Shown here: piece after piece, positions 1 through 6,831 of the stretch
Layout of the letters: every line of letters begins with the position of its first letter
How positions within the stretch are numbered: the first letter of the stretch is position 1
Source of the DNA: Candidatus Omnitrophota bacterium
Lineage (GTDB): Bacteria > Omnitrophota > Gorgyraeia > Gygaellales > Profunditerraquicolaceae
NCBI GenBank assembly: GCA_028717985.1
Contig: JAQUMS010000019.1
Span: 1-10,965 of the forward strand
Direction of reading: 5' to 3'
DNA: 10,965 nucleotides
Program-made: the position numbers and the translations under genes
The notes under the pieces: model-generated
What the model was told of the DNA's origin: nothing
What the model saw: only the letters and a program-made list of their open reading frames with translations
The model's database searches: none

Positions 1-995
1 TTTTCGTCAAAATCACACGGCTCTTTTCCGATCAGATTAAAAATCCGTTCCTCATCCGGCGACAATTCATTTTCCTGCTCCGGATTCTGCCGCGTCCGGC
101 AGGAAACAGGAGCCTCACAAAATTCTTCCCATCCGTATTCCTGCAGGATATCCTGCGCCGAACACACAAGCTTCGCTCCCTGCTGTATCAAACCGTTTGT
201 CCCCGATGACGTTTGAGAATCTATCTTTCCGGGCAACGCGAAAACATCTCTGTCCTGTTCGAGCGCGCAATCCGCGGTAATCAACGCGCCGCTATTCTGC
301 GCGGCTTCCACCACCAAAACCCCCTGAGATAAACCACTGATAATCCGGTTTCTCAAAGGAAAATTCTGCCTTAAAGGAAGCGTATCTATCGGAAATTCCG
401 TGATCACCGCACCACAGCAACGCGTAATTTCTTCCGCCAATTCCCTGTTCTCCTCCGGGTACAGATGATCAAAACCGCTCCCCATTACCGCAATAGTCCT
501 CCCGCCTCTTTTGACCGCTCCCCGATGCGCGTATGTATCTATGCCGCGGGCAAGCCCTGAAACCACGGCCACGCCATACTCGGCTAAATCCCCCGAGAGT
601 TTTTCCGCGTTAGTCAAACCATACAAAGAAGCCCTGCGGGAACCTACAATAGCGATCCGAAGACCATCATCATTATCAAGAATGCCTTTAACATACAAAA
701 CAAGAGGCGGATCATATATCTGTTTCAAAGATTCCGGATAGCGGTCGTCAACAAACGTGACAATTTCAAGTTTCAGCCGTGCTGCGTGTTCCAGTTCCGC
801 GTCCAGAAGCTCTTTTGGGAATGACACTATTTTCTTCGCGATTTTCTCCCCTATCCCCGGGATCGCGGCTAAACGTTCAAAAGAGGAAGAAAAAATACGT
901 TCAGGCGTATTACAAGAAGCAAGCAGTTTTTTAAAACGCCGGAAGCCTATTTCGCGAGTCAAATTAAGACTTATTAAGGCTTCACGCGATGTCAT
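1..995 (-). CDS. dprA: DNA processing protein DprA, C-terminus cut by window edge
   Basis: DprA/Smf binds single-stranded DNA entering the cell during natural transformation and loads RecA on it. The frame reads 331 residues from an ATG at 995 and runs off the left edge. An N-terminal helix-hairpin-helix-like segment (AAIPGIGEKIAKKI, about 43-56) precedes the Rossmann-like core: IAIVGSRRAS (114-123), VVSGLARGIDTYAH (144-157), AVMGSGFDHLYP (169-180), NFPLRNRIISGLSQGVLVVE (211-230) and FALPG (252-256). The order and spacing fit the family. The tail (SPDEERIFNLIGKEP) looks like the start of the C-terminal winged-helix region, most of which lies outside the window. Its ATG shares ATGA (992-995) with the aroK stop, so it is probably translationally coupled to aroK. 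Competence in this organism is not shown, because dprA occurs in many bacteria not known to be transformable. Confidence 0.96.
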   Translation of the reverse strand, partial: MTSREALISLNLTREIGFRRFKKLLASCNTPERIFSSSFERLAAIPGIGEKIAKKIVSFPKELLDAELEHAARLKLEIVTFVDDRYPESLKQIYDPPLVLYVKGILDNDDGLRIAIVGSRRASLYGLTNAEKLSGDLAEYGVAVVSGLARGIDTYAHRGAVKRGGRTIAVMGSGFDHLYPEENRELAEEITRCCGAVITEFPIDTLPLRQNFPLRNRIISGLSQGVLVVEAAQNSGALITADCALEQDRDVFALPGKIDSQTSSGTNGLIQQGAKLVCSAQDILQEYGWEEFCEAPVSCRTRQNPEQENELSPDEERIFNLIGKEPCDFDE

Positions 996-1507
996 TGCTT
1001 TTTCCTTATTTCACACTGTTGTATTATGCGGACCGCGGCCTCTTCCACCGACAAAGCCGACGTATCAATAGTCAGGTCAGCCTGGGCGTAATACGGAGCC
1101 CGTATGCGTAGCAATGATTCAATCTTTTCTTTCGGATCAGGTACCTGCAATAAAGGCCGGTGAGTAAAATGCCGGACCCGTTCAAAAATGACCTGTGCCG
1201 ATGCCGTAAGACACACAATGATCCCGGTTCTTTTCATTACCGCTATATTATCCGGGTCAATAACGATTCCACCTCCGCATGATACCACGCACGTATCCCG
1301 GACTGAAACTTCACCCAAAACATCCTTTTCAACCTGCCGGAAATATGCTTCCCCTTTGTGCGCGAAAATATCCGGAATCGAAATTTTTTCTTTGTTCTCT
1401 ATACGTTCATCCAGATCAACAAAAGAATACCTCAATCGCAAAGCAACAGCTTTTCCCGAAGAAGATTTACCCGTTCCCATAAAACCAACCAGATAGATAT
1501 TATTCAT
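992..1507 (-). CDS. aroK: Shikimate kinase
   Basis: Phosphorylates shikimate to shikimate 3-phosphate with ATP, the fifth step of the chorismate pathway, in the cytoplasm. At 171 residues it has the usual family length. The Walker A loop GFMGTGKS is at 8-15, and the shikimate-binding acidic pair DLD is at 31-33. The FRQVE segment carries substrate-binding Arg57, CGGG (77-80) is the glycine-rich substrate loop, HRPLL (116-120) holds the LID arginine Arg117, and RAPYY (136-140) is the adenine-side motif. The ATG at 1507 has a purine-rich GAGAG about 10-12 bases upstream. The next gene of the same pathway, aroC, lies upstream with a 167-base gap, and dprA overlaps downstream by four bases. No key residue appears lost. 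Confidence 0.97.
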   Translation of the reverse strand: MNNIYLVGFMGTGKSSSGKAVALRLRYSFVDLDERIENKEKISIPDIFAHKGEAYFRQVEKDVLGEVSVRDTCVVSCGGGIVIDPDNIAVMKRTGIIVCLTASAQVIFERVRHFTHRPLLQVPDPKEKIESLLRIRAPYYAQADLTIDTSALSVEEAAVRIIQQCEIRKKQ

Positions 1508-1535
1508 GCTATATCAACTCTCTTCGCAAGGCAAA

Positions 1536-1552
1536 GGGCGCTTTTCGCGCCC
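1536..1552 (-). other. Short hairpin in the aroK leader
   Basis: A perfect 6-bp GC stem (GGGCGC with GCGCCC) closes a 5-base loop between aroC and aroK, about 29 bases before the aroK start. On the minus strand the stem is followed by only three T residues, so it is a poor intrinsic terminator. It could act as a leader structure or a weak attenuator. The sequence shows only the hairpin; any role is inference. Confidence 0.4.
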
Positions 1553-1574
1553 CTCATACCGCACAATAACGCAG

Positions 1575-1580
1575 ATTATA
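1575..1580 (-). promoter_or_regulatory. Possible -10 box of an internal aroK promoter
   Basis: The minus strand reads a perfect TATAAT in the 167-base aroC-aroK gap, 67 bases before the aroK ATG. No good -35 hexamer stands 16-18 bases upstream (the best is near GTCCTG), so the case rests on the -10 box alone. If real, it would let aroK and dprA be transcribed without aroC, with a leader that includes the 1536-1552 hairpin. Confidence 0.3.
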
Positions 1581-1674
1581 GGTCACACGCCATCGGTCAG
1601 GACTGCTCCTATACTTTAATAGACGTATGAACAATGATTTTCTTACAAAAAATTAATACTATCCGGTACCGCCA

Positions 1675-2715
1675 TTACGCCAAACGCTTCACATAACTTT
1701 TAAAAAAACTTTTTATGTCCGAAAGACAATCATTGCCGAATTTATCAGTAAAAGCATCGGCAATAACATATGCAGTAACAGCTTCAGCAACAACACCGGC
1801 GGATTCAACGGCCGCGACGTCAGAACGTTCAACTGTCGCTTTCGCCTGTTTTTTAGTAATGATATTAACGGAATCCAGAGGTTTCAATAGAGTGGAGATC
1901 GGTTTCATGCACGCGCGGACAATAATATCTTCTCCGTTGCTCATTCCGCCTTCTATGCCTCCGGCATTATTGGTCTTCCGGTAAAAACCTTTCTCTTTTT
2001 TGAAATAAATAGCATCATGGCATTGGGACCCCCGTTTGTCCGCGTATCCAAAACCTAAACCAATTTCTACCGCTTTAATTCCAGGGATGGCCATAATCGC
2101 GTGGGATAACCTCCCGTCAAGCCTGCGGTCCTCCTGCGTATAACTCCCTAAACCGGGAATGATCCCGCTGACAATAATTTCAAATATTCCTCCGAGGGTA
2201 TCGTGTTCGGCCTGGGCACCGGCAACGGCATCAACCATCGCTTCCTCGTTATCCGCCCCGCCTATAGAAATCACGCGGCTTGAAACAGAAATATCGAACT
2301 CGGCAAGGAACATCTTGCAGACAGCTCCGACAGCCACATGAATCGCGGTCTCCCGGGCGGACGCCCGTTCAAGAACATTACGCGCGTCGGTAAAGTTATA
2401 TTTCAACACCCCTGCTAAATCCGCGTGCCCGGGCCGGGGGCAGACGATATCAGGCAGCTTTTCTATGCTTGAATCCTTGTTTTCAATGAGCAGTCCGATA
2501 GGGCTGGCAATAGTGATCCCTTTTCGGATCCCGCTCAGAACATGGATCGTGTCCTTTTCTATCTTCATCCGTTTACCGCGGCCGACACCCTGCTGGCGCC
2601 GCCATAATTCATGGTTAATGAAATCCGTGTTTATTTTAAGTCCGGACGGCATGCCTTCCAGTATTGCCATTAAAGCTTTACCGTGCGATTCTCCCGCGGT
2701 TATATAACGCAGCAT
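1675..2715 (-). CDS. aroC: Chorismate synthase
   Basis: Converts 5-enolpyruvylshikimate 3-phosphate to chorismate, the last common step to the aromatic amino acids, folates and quinones. It uses reduced FMN. The first family signature starts at residue 8 (GESHGKALMAILEGMPSG) and contains the conserved His11. RPGHAD (94-99) carries the second conserved His. ERASARETA (116-124) matches the second signature, GGIEGGMSNGE is the flavin-side glycine motif, and a DVAAVESAG segment lies towards the C-terminus. At 346 residues it is at the short end of the usual range but complete. The start is firm: a strong GAAAGGAG Shine-Dalgarno sequence lies about 7 bases before the ATG. It is first in the aroC-aroK-dprA block. 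A possible TTGACG -35 element lies in the repeat-bearing gap upstream, but I see no convincing -10 box paired with it. Confidence 0.98.
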   Translation of the reverse strand: MLRYITAGESHGKALMAILEGMPSGLKINTDFINHELWRRQQGVGRGKRMKIEKDTIHVLSGIRKGITIASPIGLLIENKDSSIEKLPDIVCPRPGHADLAGVLKYNFTDARNVLERASARETAIHVAVGAVCKMFLAEFDISVSSRVISIGGADNEEAMVDAVAGAQAEHDTLGGIFEIIVSGIIPGLGSYTQEDRRLDGRLSHAIMAIPGIKAVEIGLGFGYADKRGSQCHDAIYFKKEKGFYRKTNNAGGIEGGMSNGEDIIVRACMKPISTLLKPLDSVNIITKKQAKATVERSDVAAVESAGVVAEAVTAYVIADAFTDKFGNDCLSDIKSFFKSYVKRLA

Positions 2716-2745
2716 TGTATAACTCCTTTCAAAAACAAATATTTT

Positions 2746-2813
2746 AGTTCTTTACTGTTAGCTCTTTGCTCGTGGCGTCAAATCAAAGATCTAAGAACTA
2801 AGACCTATGAGCT
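2746..2813. repeat. Degenerate heptamer array, two opposed halves
   Basis: This fills most of the 101-base gap between the nuclease gene and aroC. On the plus strand, 2786-2813 splits into four 7-mers: AAGATCT, AAGAACT, AAGACCT and ATGAGCT. The fifth base is a different nucleotide in each. The other half, 2746-2773, is the same unit in reverse orientation: AGTTCTT, TACTGTT, AGCTCTT, TGCTCGT. The halves can fold, with TAGCTCTTTG (2759-2768) pairing to CAAAGATCTA (2784-2793) with one mismatch. No T-run follows the stem on the minus strand, so it is not an obvious terminator. Related arrays occur at 4011-4038 and 8602-8683. Confidence 0.6.
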
Positions 2814-2816
2814 TGT

Positions 2817-3404
2817 TTATTCTTTCCACAGTCCCCGTTTGTTCTCCCGCGCTTCCTGATATAATTTTTTAAATAATTCAACGTGTTTCACGTTAGGAGG
2901 GATCGTCATTAAAGAAGCAAAACCCTGCTGTATGATCTCCGCGTTCACAAACGTCCCGTCGGGGAGATACACATACGCGAGAAGCCGTCCGTATTTATCA
3001 CGATTTTCAACGTCAAAATCCAGGCTGATACGTTTATTTTCCACGAGTGATCCGGTAAACGCCGCCGCCTTCTTGCCCATAGCCTTAATTGTTTTTACAT
3101 CCTGATTTGTTTTTCTGCTGTCGCGGTATAGTTTTTCGGATTCATGAATCTCCGGAGTATCGATCCCGATCAAACGCACTCTCTCGCCGTTTTCCAGCTT
3201 CAGCGTATCACCGTCAACAACACGAGTCACCAGGATATTCGCGTAATCGTAGGATTTTCCAAAAGGGATCTTTACGCTTCCTTCACCGGTATTATACAAT
3301 CTCCCGCTGTTTGAGCATGAATAACTCAGATACAATACCCCCGCGCTCACAAGCGTAATAATAAGACGCCGGAAAGATTTTAAATTATTGATTCTTTTTT
3401 TCAT
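2817..3404 (-). CDS. Staphylococcal-nuclease-like (thermonuclease) exported nuclease
   Basis: A 195-residue protein of the SNase family, Ca2+-dependent nucleases that cut DNA and RNA. The basic N-terminus and hydrophobic stretch (about 12-27, LIITLVSAGVLYLSYS) indicate export or membrane anchoring. Cys30 follows it but the lipobox is not canonical, so a lipoprotein is only possible. The catalytic set is intact: VDGDT (63-67), RLIGIDTPE (77-85, with Arg77, Asp82 and Glu85 at the spacing of Arg35, Asp40 and Glu43 of the staphylococcal enzyme), and DKYGR ending at Arg140 (equivalent of Arg87). I chose the ATG at 3404 because it shares ATGA (3401-3404) with the upstream stop. A longer frame from 3452 would add 16 residues lying inside the upstream gene. 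Likely periplasmic or surface; use in nutrient scavenging or DNA processing is inference. Confidence 0.9.
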   Translation of the reverse strand: MKKRINNLKSFRRLIITLVSAGVLYLSYSCSNSGRLYNTGEGSVKIPFGKSYDYANILVTRVVDGDTLKLENGERVRLIGIDTPEIHESEKLYRDSRKTNQDVKTIKAMGKKAAAFTGSLVENKRISLDFDVENRDKYGRLLAYVYLPDGTFVNAEIIQQGFASLMTIPPNVKHVELFKKLYQEARENKRGLWKE

Positions 3405-3952
3405 ACATGATGCCCTATAAAACCGCCTAAAACAGCGATATCTTCCGTACAAAAAATACCGCTGATACTGCGATCGAATAACATATTTGCTTCCGGTCCG
3501 AATTCCTCATCGCCTTTCCAAAGGATAATCTGTGCAGGAACTCCCGGAAAAACCTCCAGCACAATACCTACATCTCCCTGTAAAACCTTCTTTGCCGGTA
3601 CCCTGTCTAAAACAGCCAATAAACCTTCGGGATTAACTCCATATTTACGAATAACCGGTTCAATAGCGCGTTTACGGAACGCGGGATAATAACTTTCCCC
3701 GCATTCCAGTTCCTTAAAAGAAATCCATTCCCCGGTCAATTCAGGCAAACCGTGAAATTTACGAACCAGGTAATGCAGGATCAAAATTACCGCATAATCC
3801 TTGGCAGGGATATTGCAGGAAAGAGATGTAATCGTGCGCGCTTGTGTATCCACGCTATATTCGTCCGCCAAAAATTTCACGGATACGTGTTTTTCAATGC
3901 ACAACGACCCTAAATTTTCCCAGGCTTTTTGTATCGCTGTTTCATATCCCAT
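3401..3952 (-). CDS. DUF3786 domain protein
   Basis: 183 residues matching the DUF3786 pattern as I remember it: an ILILHYL segment (56-62), LTGEWISFKEL (72-82), an ESYYPAFRKRAIEPV stretch (86-100), LWKGDEEFGPEANMLFD (144-160) and a C-terminal TEDIAVLGG (169-177). No signal peptide or membrane segment is evident, so it is probably cytoplasmic. The molecular function is unknown; I recall DUF3786 mainly from anaerobic bacteria such as deltaproteobacteria and clostridia. It is first in a two-gene unit, and its stop overlaps the start of the nuclease gene. No Shine-Dalgarno sequence precedes the ATG, and a promoter ends 11 bases upstream, so initiation may be on a nearly leaderless transcript. 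Confidence 0.82.
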   Translation of the reverse strand: MGYETAIQKAWENLGSLCIEKHVSVKFLADEYSVDTQARTITSLSCNIPAKDYAVILILHYLVRKFHGLPELTGEWISFKELECGESYYPAFRKRAIEPVIRKYGVNPEGLLAVLDRVPAKKVLQGDVGIVLEVFPGVPAQIILWKGDEEFGPEANMLFDRSISGIFCTEDIAVLGGFIGHHV

Positions 3953-3963
3953 ATTAATTTTTT

Positions 3964-3992
3964 ATTTTACTATGAATACGCCATAACGGCAA
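3964..3992 (-). promoter_or_regulatory. Promoter of the DUF3786-nuclease unit
   Basis: On the minus strand TTGCCG (3987-3992) and TAAAAT (3964-3969) are separated by exactly 17 bases, a good sigma70-type pair. Eleven bases separate the -10 box from the ATG at 3952, so a start site 7 bases below the -10 box leaves a leader of about five bases with no ribosome binding site. Confidence 0.6.
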
Positions 3993-4010
3993 TAGTTATT
4001 CAAAACACTC

Positions 4011-4038
4011 AAGAGCTTAACAGCTCAGGAGCTTAAGG
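4011..4038. repeat. Short octamer variant of the intergenic repeat array
   Basis: Three 8-base units, AAGAGCTT, AACAGCTC and AGGAGCTT, are followed by AAGG. They share an AGCT core with the 7-base units at 2746-2813 and 8602-8683. The block lies between the two divergent promoters and can form small hairpins (GAGCT with AGCTC; CTTA with TAAG). It has no coding potential. Confidence 0.45.
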
Positions 4039-4048
4039 CCGATTATAT

Positions 4049-4077
4049 TTGCACCCGGATTGTTTTTCGGCTATAAT
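4049..4077 (+). promoter_or_regulatory. Strong sigma70-type promoter giving a leaderless helicase mRNA
   Basis: TTGCAC (4049-4054), a 17-base spacer and a perfect TATAAT (4072-4077). Six bases separate the -10 box from the helicase ATG at 4084, so a normal start site 7 bases downstream falls on the A of the start codon. No Shine-Dalgarno sequence fits in between. The promoter also rules out the in-frame TTG at 4060, which lies inside its spacer. Confidence 0.75.
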
Positions 4078-4083
4078 TTCAGT

Positions 4084-5961
4084 ATGATATACGACCCGTT
4101 CCAGCAGGAATCCATCAATTATATTAATCAGGGATTATCAGTGATCGTTTCCGCACCTACGGGAGCAGGGAAAACCGCAATCGCCGAACATGTTATCCAG
4201 TCGTGCCTTGAAAACGGCACCGGAGTCATTTATACGGCGCCGATCAAAGCCCTTTCCAATCAGAAATTCCGCGATTTTCAACTTGAGTTTAAAGACAAAG
4301 TCGGTATTTTGACCGGGGATATTTCCCTTAATCCCGACGCCCCGGTCATGATCATGACCACGGAAATTTTCCGAAATAAGGTGCTCAGTGAACCGGAAAG
4401 CACGAGAAAGTTTTCCTGGATTATTTTTGATGAGGTACATTATATCGACAATATAGAACGCGGGACAGTATGGGAGGAATCTCTCATCTTCCTGCCCGAG
4501 CACATGAATTTTCTCTGTCTTTCCGCCACAATCCCCAATATTAAACAAGTGGCGGCATGGCTGGAAACTATCCACGACAGGCCGATCAAAACCGTTATTG
4601 AAAACAACCGGCCCGTCCCCCTGCACTTTTCCTTCCAAGTCCGGAATCAAATCGTGGACACGATTGATTACGCTAAACGGCTCGCATCAGGAAACCCCAA
4701 TAAAATAAACGATCTGGTTGAATATATCCGCAGGAAAAACGGCTTTCCCTGTATTTATTTCGTATTCGGCAGAAAAAAAGCGGAGGAACTGGCTACCGAT
4801 ATGATGTCATTCTCGTTCCTGAATCCCGTTGAGCAAAACCAGATCATGGCAATGTACGACCCCTTATGCAAACGGTTTGACCTTACCCAGGAAAAAAGCG
4901 CCATGGATATGGCTCCTTTAGTCAAACGCGGAGTGGCATACCATCACGCGGGCATGCTTCCCACTCTCAAAGAAGTAATTGAACGGCTATTCACAAGCCG
5001 GCTGATAAAAATGATCTTTACCACAGAGACCTTTGCCCTCGGCATCAACATGCCCAGCCGCACTGTTATTTTTGACAGCCTGAAAAAATATTACGGCCAT
5101 TATGTCCGTCCTCTTAAAACACGTGATTTTTACCAGATGGCGGGACGCGCGGGACGCAGGGGTATTGATAAAGAAGGCTTCGTATACTGCCGGATCAACC
5201 TGAGCAGGATAGACATCCAGGAAGTCAAAAATGTGATATACGGACCTCCGGAAAAAGTAACCAGCCAGTTAAACACCTCATACGCCACGATCCTTAATTT
5301 ATACGAAAAATACCAGGAAGATATTTTTAACCTATACCCCCGCTCCCTGCATTTTTATCAATCGAAATCGTATGAGAAAAAAGAAGCGCTCCGCCTCATG
5401 CAGTCAAAACTGGCCCTTTTGAAGAACTGGGGATATATTAAAAACCATTTTCTTACCGATAAAGGGCAATTCGCCAAATGCGTATATGGATATGAACTGC
5501 TTATTTCTGAATTGTATGAACAGGGAATTTTTGAGCAGATAGACGAATTCGGACTAGGAATACTTGCCGCCGCGCTTGTATTTGAACCACGGAAAGAACA
5601 ATCGGCTGTGCATATTTCAAAACAGTCGCGCGGCCTCAGGCGGATATGCGAAGAAACATACGAGAAAATACGCAAAATAGAATCCAAACTGAGGATATAT
5701 CCTTTCAGCAAAGAAGCGTATTTTAATCTTTCTTCCGCAATGCAATACTGGCTTCAAGGCACTGATTTTTCCAAAATAGTCCAATACACCGACACAGATG
5801 AAGGAGAAATCGTGCGGTATTTCAGGATGAGCGTGCAAACTTTACGGGAAATAGGAGACGCGATCCCCAACGATTCCCCGGTCAAAGACCGGGTAAAAGA
5901 AACAATCAGAGTATTAAATAGGGATGTGGTTAACGCGGAAAAACAACTGCGAGAAGGTTAA
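4084..5961 (+). CDS. Ski2-like DEVH-box RNA helicase
   Basis: A 625-residue superfamily 2 helicase, an ATP-driven enzyme expected to unwind RNA or RNA-protein complexes. Motifs in order: an N-terminal DPFQQESI Q-motif-like segment, Walker A APTGAGKT (24-31), Ia TAPIKALSNQK (51-61), TTEI (92-95), motif II DEVH (116-119), motif III LSAT (146-149), HHAGMLP (287-293), motif V TTETFALGINMPSRTV (313-328) and motif VI QMAGRAGRRG (351-360). HHAGMLP and GINMPSRTV are typical of the Ski2/Mtr4/HelY branch. About 260 residues follow, shorter than the C-termini of eukaryotic Ski2 and Mtr4, and I see no stalk or KOW insertion. It is the only plus-strand gene in the window. A ribosome, RNA-decay or repair role is inference. 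Its stop overlaps the macro-Nudix stop on the other strand. Confidence 0.92.
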   Translation: MIYDPFQQESINYINQGLSVIVSAPTGAGKTAIAEHVIQSCLENGTGVIYTAPIKALSNQKFRDFQLEFKDKVGILTGDISLNPDAPVMIMTTEIFRNKVLSEPESTRKFSWIIFDEVHYIDNIERGTVWEESLIFLPEHMNFLCLSATIPNIKQVAAWLETIHDRPIKTVIENNRPVPLHFSFQVRNQIVDTIDYAKRLASGNPNKINDLVEYIRRKNGFPCIYFVFGRKKAEELATDMMSFSFLNPVEQNQIMAMYDPLCKRFDLTQEKSAMDMAPLVKRGVAYHHAGMLPTLKEVIERLFTSRLIKMIFTTETFALGINMPSRTVIFDSLKKYYGHYVRPLKTRDFYQMAGRAGRRGIDKEGFVYCRINLSRIDIQEVKNVIYGPPEKVTSQLNTSYATILNLYEKYQEDIFNLYPRSLHFYQSKSYEKKEALRLMQSKLALLKNWGYIKNHFLTDKGQFAKCVYGYELLISELYEQGIFEQIDEFGLGILAAALVFEPRKEQSAVHISKQSRGLRRICEETYEKIRKIESKLRIYPFSKEAYFNLSSAMQYWLQGTDFSKIVQYTDTDEGEIVRYFRMSVQTLREIGDAIPNDSPVKDRVKETIRVLNRDVVNAEKQLREG

Positions 5962-6830
5962 ACGCTTTTGAACGGATCATCTCCCGCCTTAAAAATTAAA
6001 TAATCCTGTATAATTTTTTTGTGATGAAACGCGAATGACAAATGTTCGATTTTCCCCGCGGAAACAACATGCGCCTCAGCGGCATCATCCCCCGCCTTAG
6101 GCAAGCCATCCGCACGGGAAATAAACACCGTCGAAACAGTATGGAACCGGGGATCATTGCCGGGAGCTGAATAGGTATGGAACTGCCGGACATCCCGGAT
6201 ATCGAGATTTGTTTCTTCTTTAGCCTCACGGATCACGGCATCTTCCAGGCTCTCACCATAATCCACAAACCCTCCCGGGAGAGCGAACCCGAACGGCGGA
6301 TTGCTCCTCTCAATAAGAACAATTCCTCCCGTCACTTCAATAATGGCATCCACAGTCAAAAAAGGGCTCTTCAATTTGTTAACGATATAATCAAGATACC
6401 CCAGGGCATTCTTTTTAAAAATCTCAAAAACTTCATCTTCCGCAAGACATACTACGATTTCCTTAAGTTTTGTCTCATTGTCCCAAATTTGGTGAAGGAT
6501 TTCCTGCGAGATGATTTTCGCCGATGCCTTCGAAGAAAAATCGGATGTCCCGCATCCCAGCGCAGGCAACGTTACGGATTCAAGGCCTAACTGTTCGGCT
6601 TTTTCAAGCGCGTTTTTACAGGCCCCCCGGATAGACCATTCATCCGGCTTTCGCCCCTCTCCGGCTGTTACAACCTGAATACGATACCGCTGAGTGCCAT
6701 TATCAATCGGAATAACCGACACATTACATAGATCGCTGTCTTTCCCGGCTGTTTCTTCCACAACGGCATCGGTGCGCGCTCCGGTCAAAACACCGTGCAT
6801 AATCGTGACTTCCGTCCCCTTGATCCTCAT
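5958..6830 (-). CDS. Macro-like domain fused to a Nudix hydrolase (probable ADP-ribose pyrophosphatase)
   Basis: 290 residues in two parts. Residues about 5-135 resemble a macro (ADP-ribose-binding) domain: a DAVVEE strand (21-26), then ACKNALEKAEQLGLESVTLP (70-89) and the loop ALGCGTSDF (90-98). The usual NAAN and glycine-rich first loop are missing; ETAGKDSDLC stands there. Residues about 155-285 are Nudix, with the box from Gly187 to Leu209 (GFVDYGE, seven residues, REAKEETNL). It fits the consensus except for Asn in place of the last Gly. SAPGNDPRFHTVS (221-233) resembles the segment seen in ADP-ribose pyrophosphatases. Predicted reaction: ADP-ribose to AMP and ribose 5-phosphate; whether the macro half binds ligand is open. 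The ATG at 6830 is one base after the yjbQ-like stop, with GGGGA upstream. A longer frame from 6920 would run back inside that gene. Confidence 0.85.
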   Translation of the reverse strand: MRIKGTEVTIMHGVLTGARTDAVVEETAGKDSDLCNVSVIPIDNGTQRYRIQVVTAGEGRKPDEWSIRGACKNALEKAEQLGLESVTLPALGCGTSDFSSKASAKIISQEILHQIWDNETKLKEIVVCLAEDEVFEIFKKNALGYLDYIVNKLKSPFLTVDAIIEVTGGIVLIERSNPPFGFALPGGFVDYGESLEDAVIREAKEETNLDIRDVRQFHTYSAPGNDPRFHTVSTVFISRADGLPKAGDDAAEAHVVSAGKIEHLSFAFHHKKIIQDYLIFKAGDDPFKSV

Positions 6831-6831
6831 T

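Noticed and set aside
1508..1674. A small gene in the aroC-aroK gap
   Set aside because: The longest ATG frame I could read on the minus strand is about ten codons; only a possible -10 box and a hairpin are visible.
2746..2813. Small CRISPR array or tandem microsatellite
   Set aside because: Units are 7 bases with no spacers, so it is not CRISPR. The units are also too diverged and inverted to be simple slippage.
4060..4083. Upstream TTG start for the helicase
   Set aside because: It falls inside the spacer of the best promoter in the window; the ATG at 4084 fits both the promoter and the family N-terminus.
4138..4650. Minus-strand open frame of 170 codons inside the helicase
   Set aside because: It is the complement of the helicase motif region (Walker A to motif III) and has no protein signature of its own.
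2817..6830. An anti-phage system made of the nuclease, the helicase and macro-Nudix
   Set aside because: The nuclease carries an export signal, the helicase has its own promoter on the opposite strand, and no sensor, cyclase or known defence partner is present.
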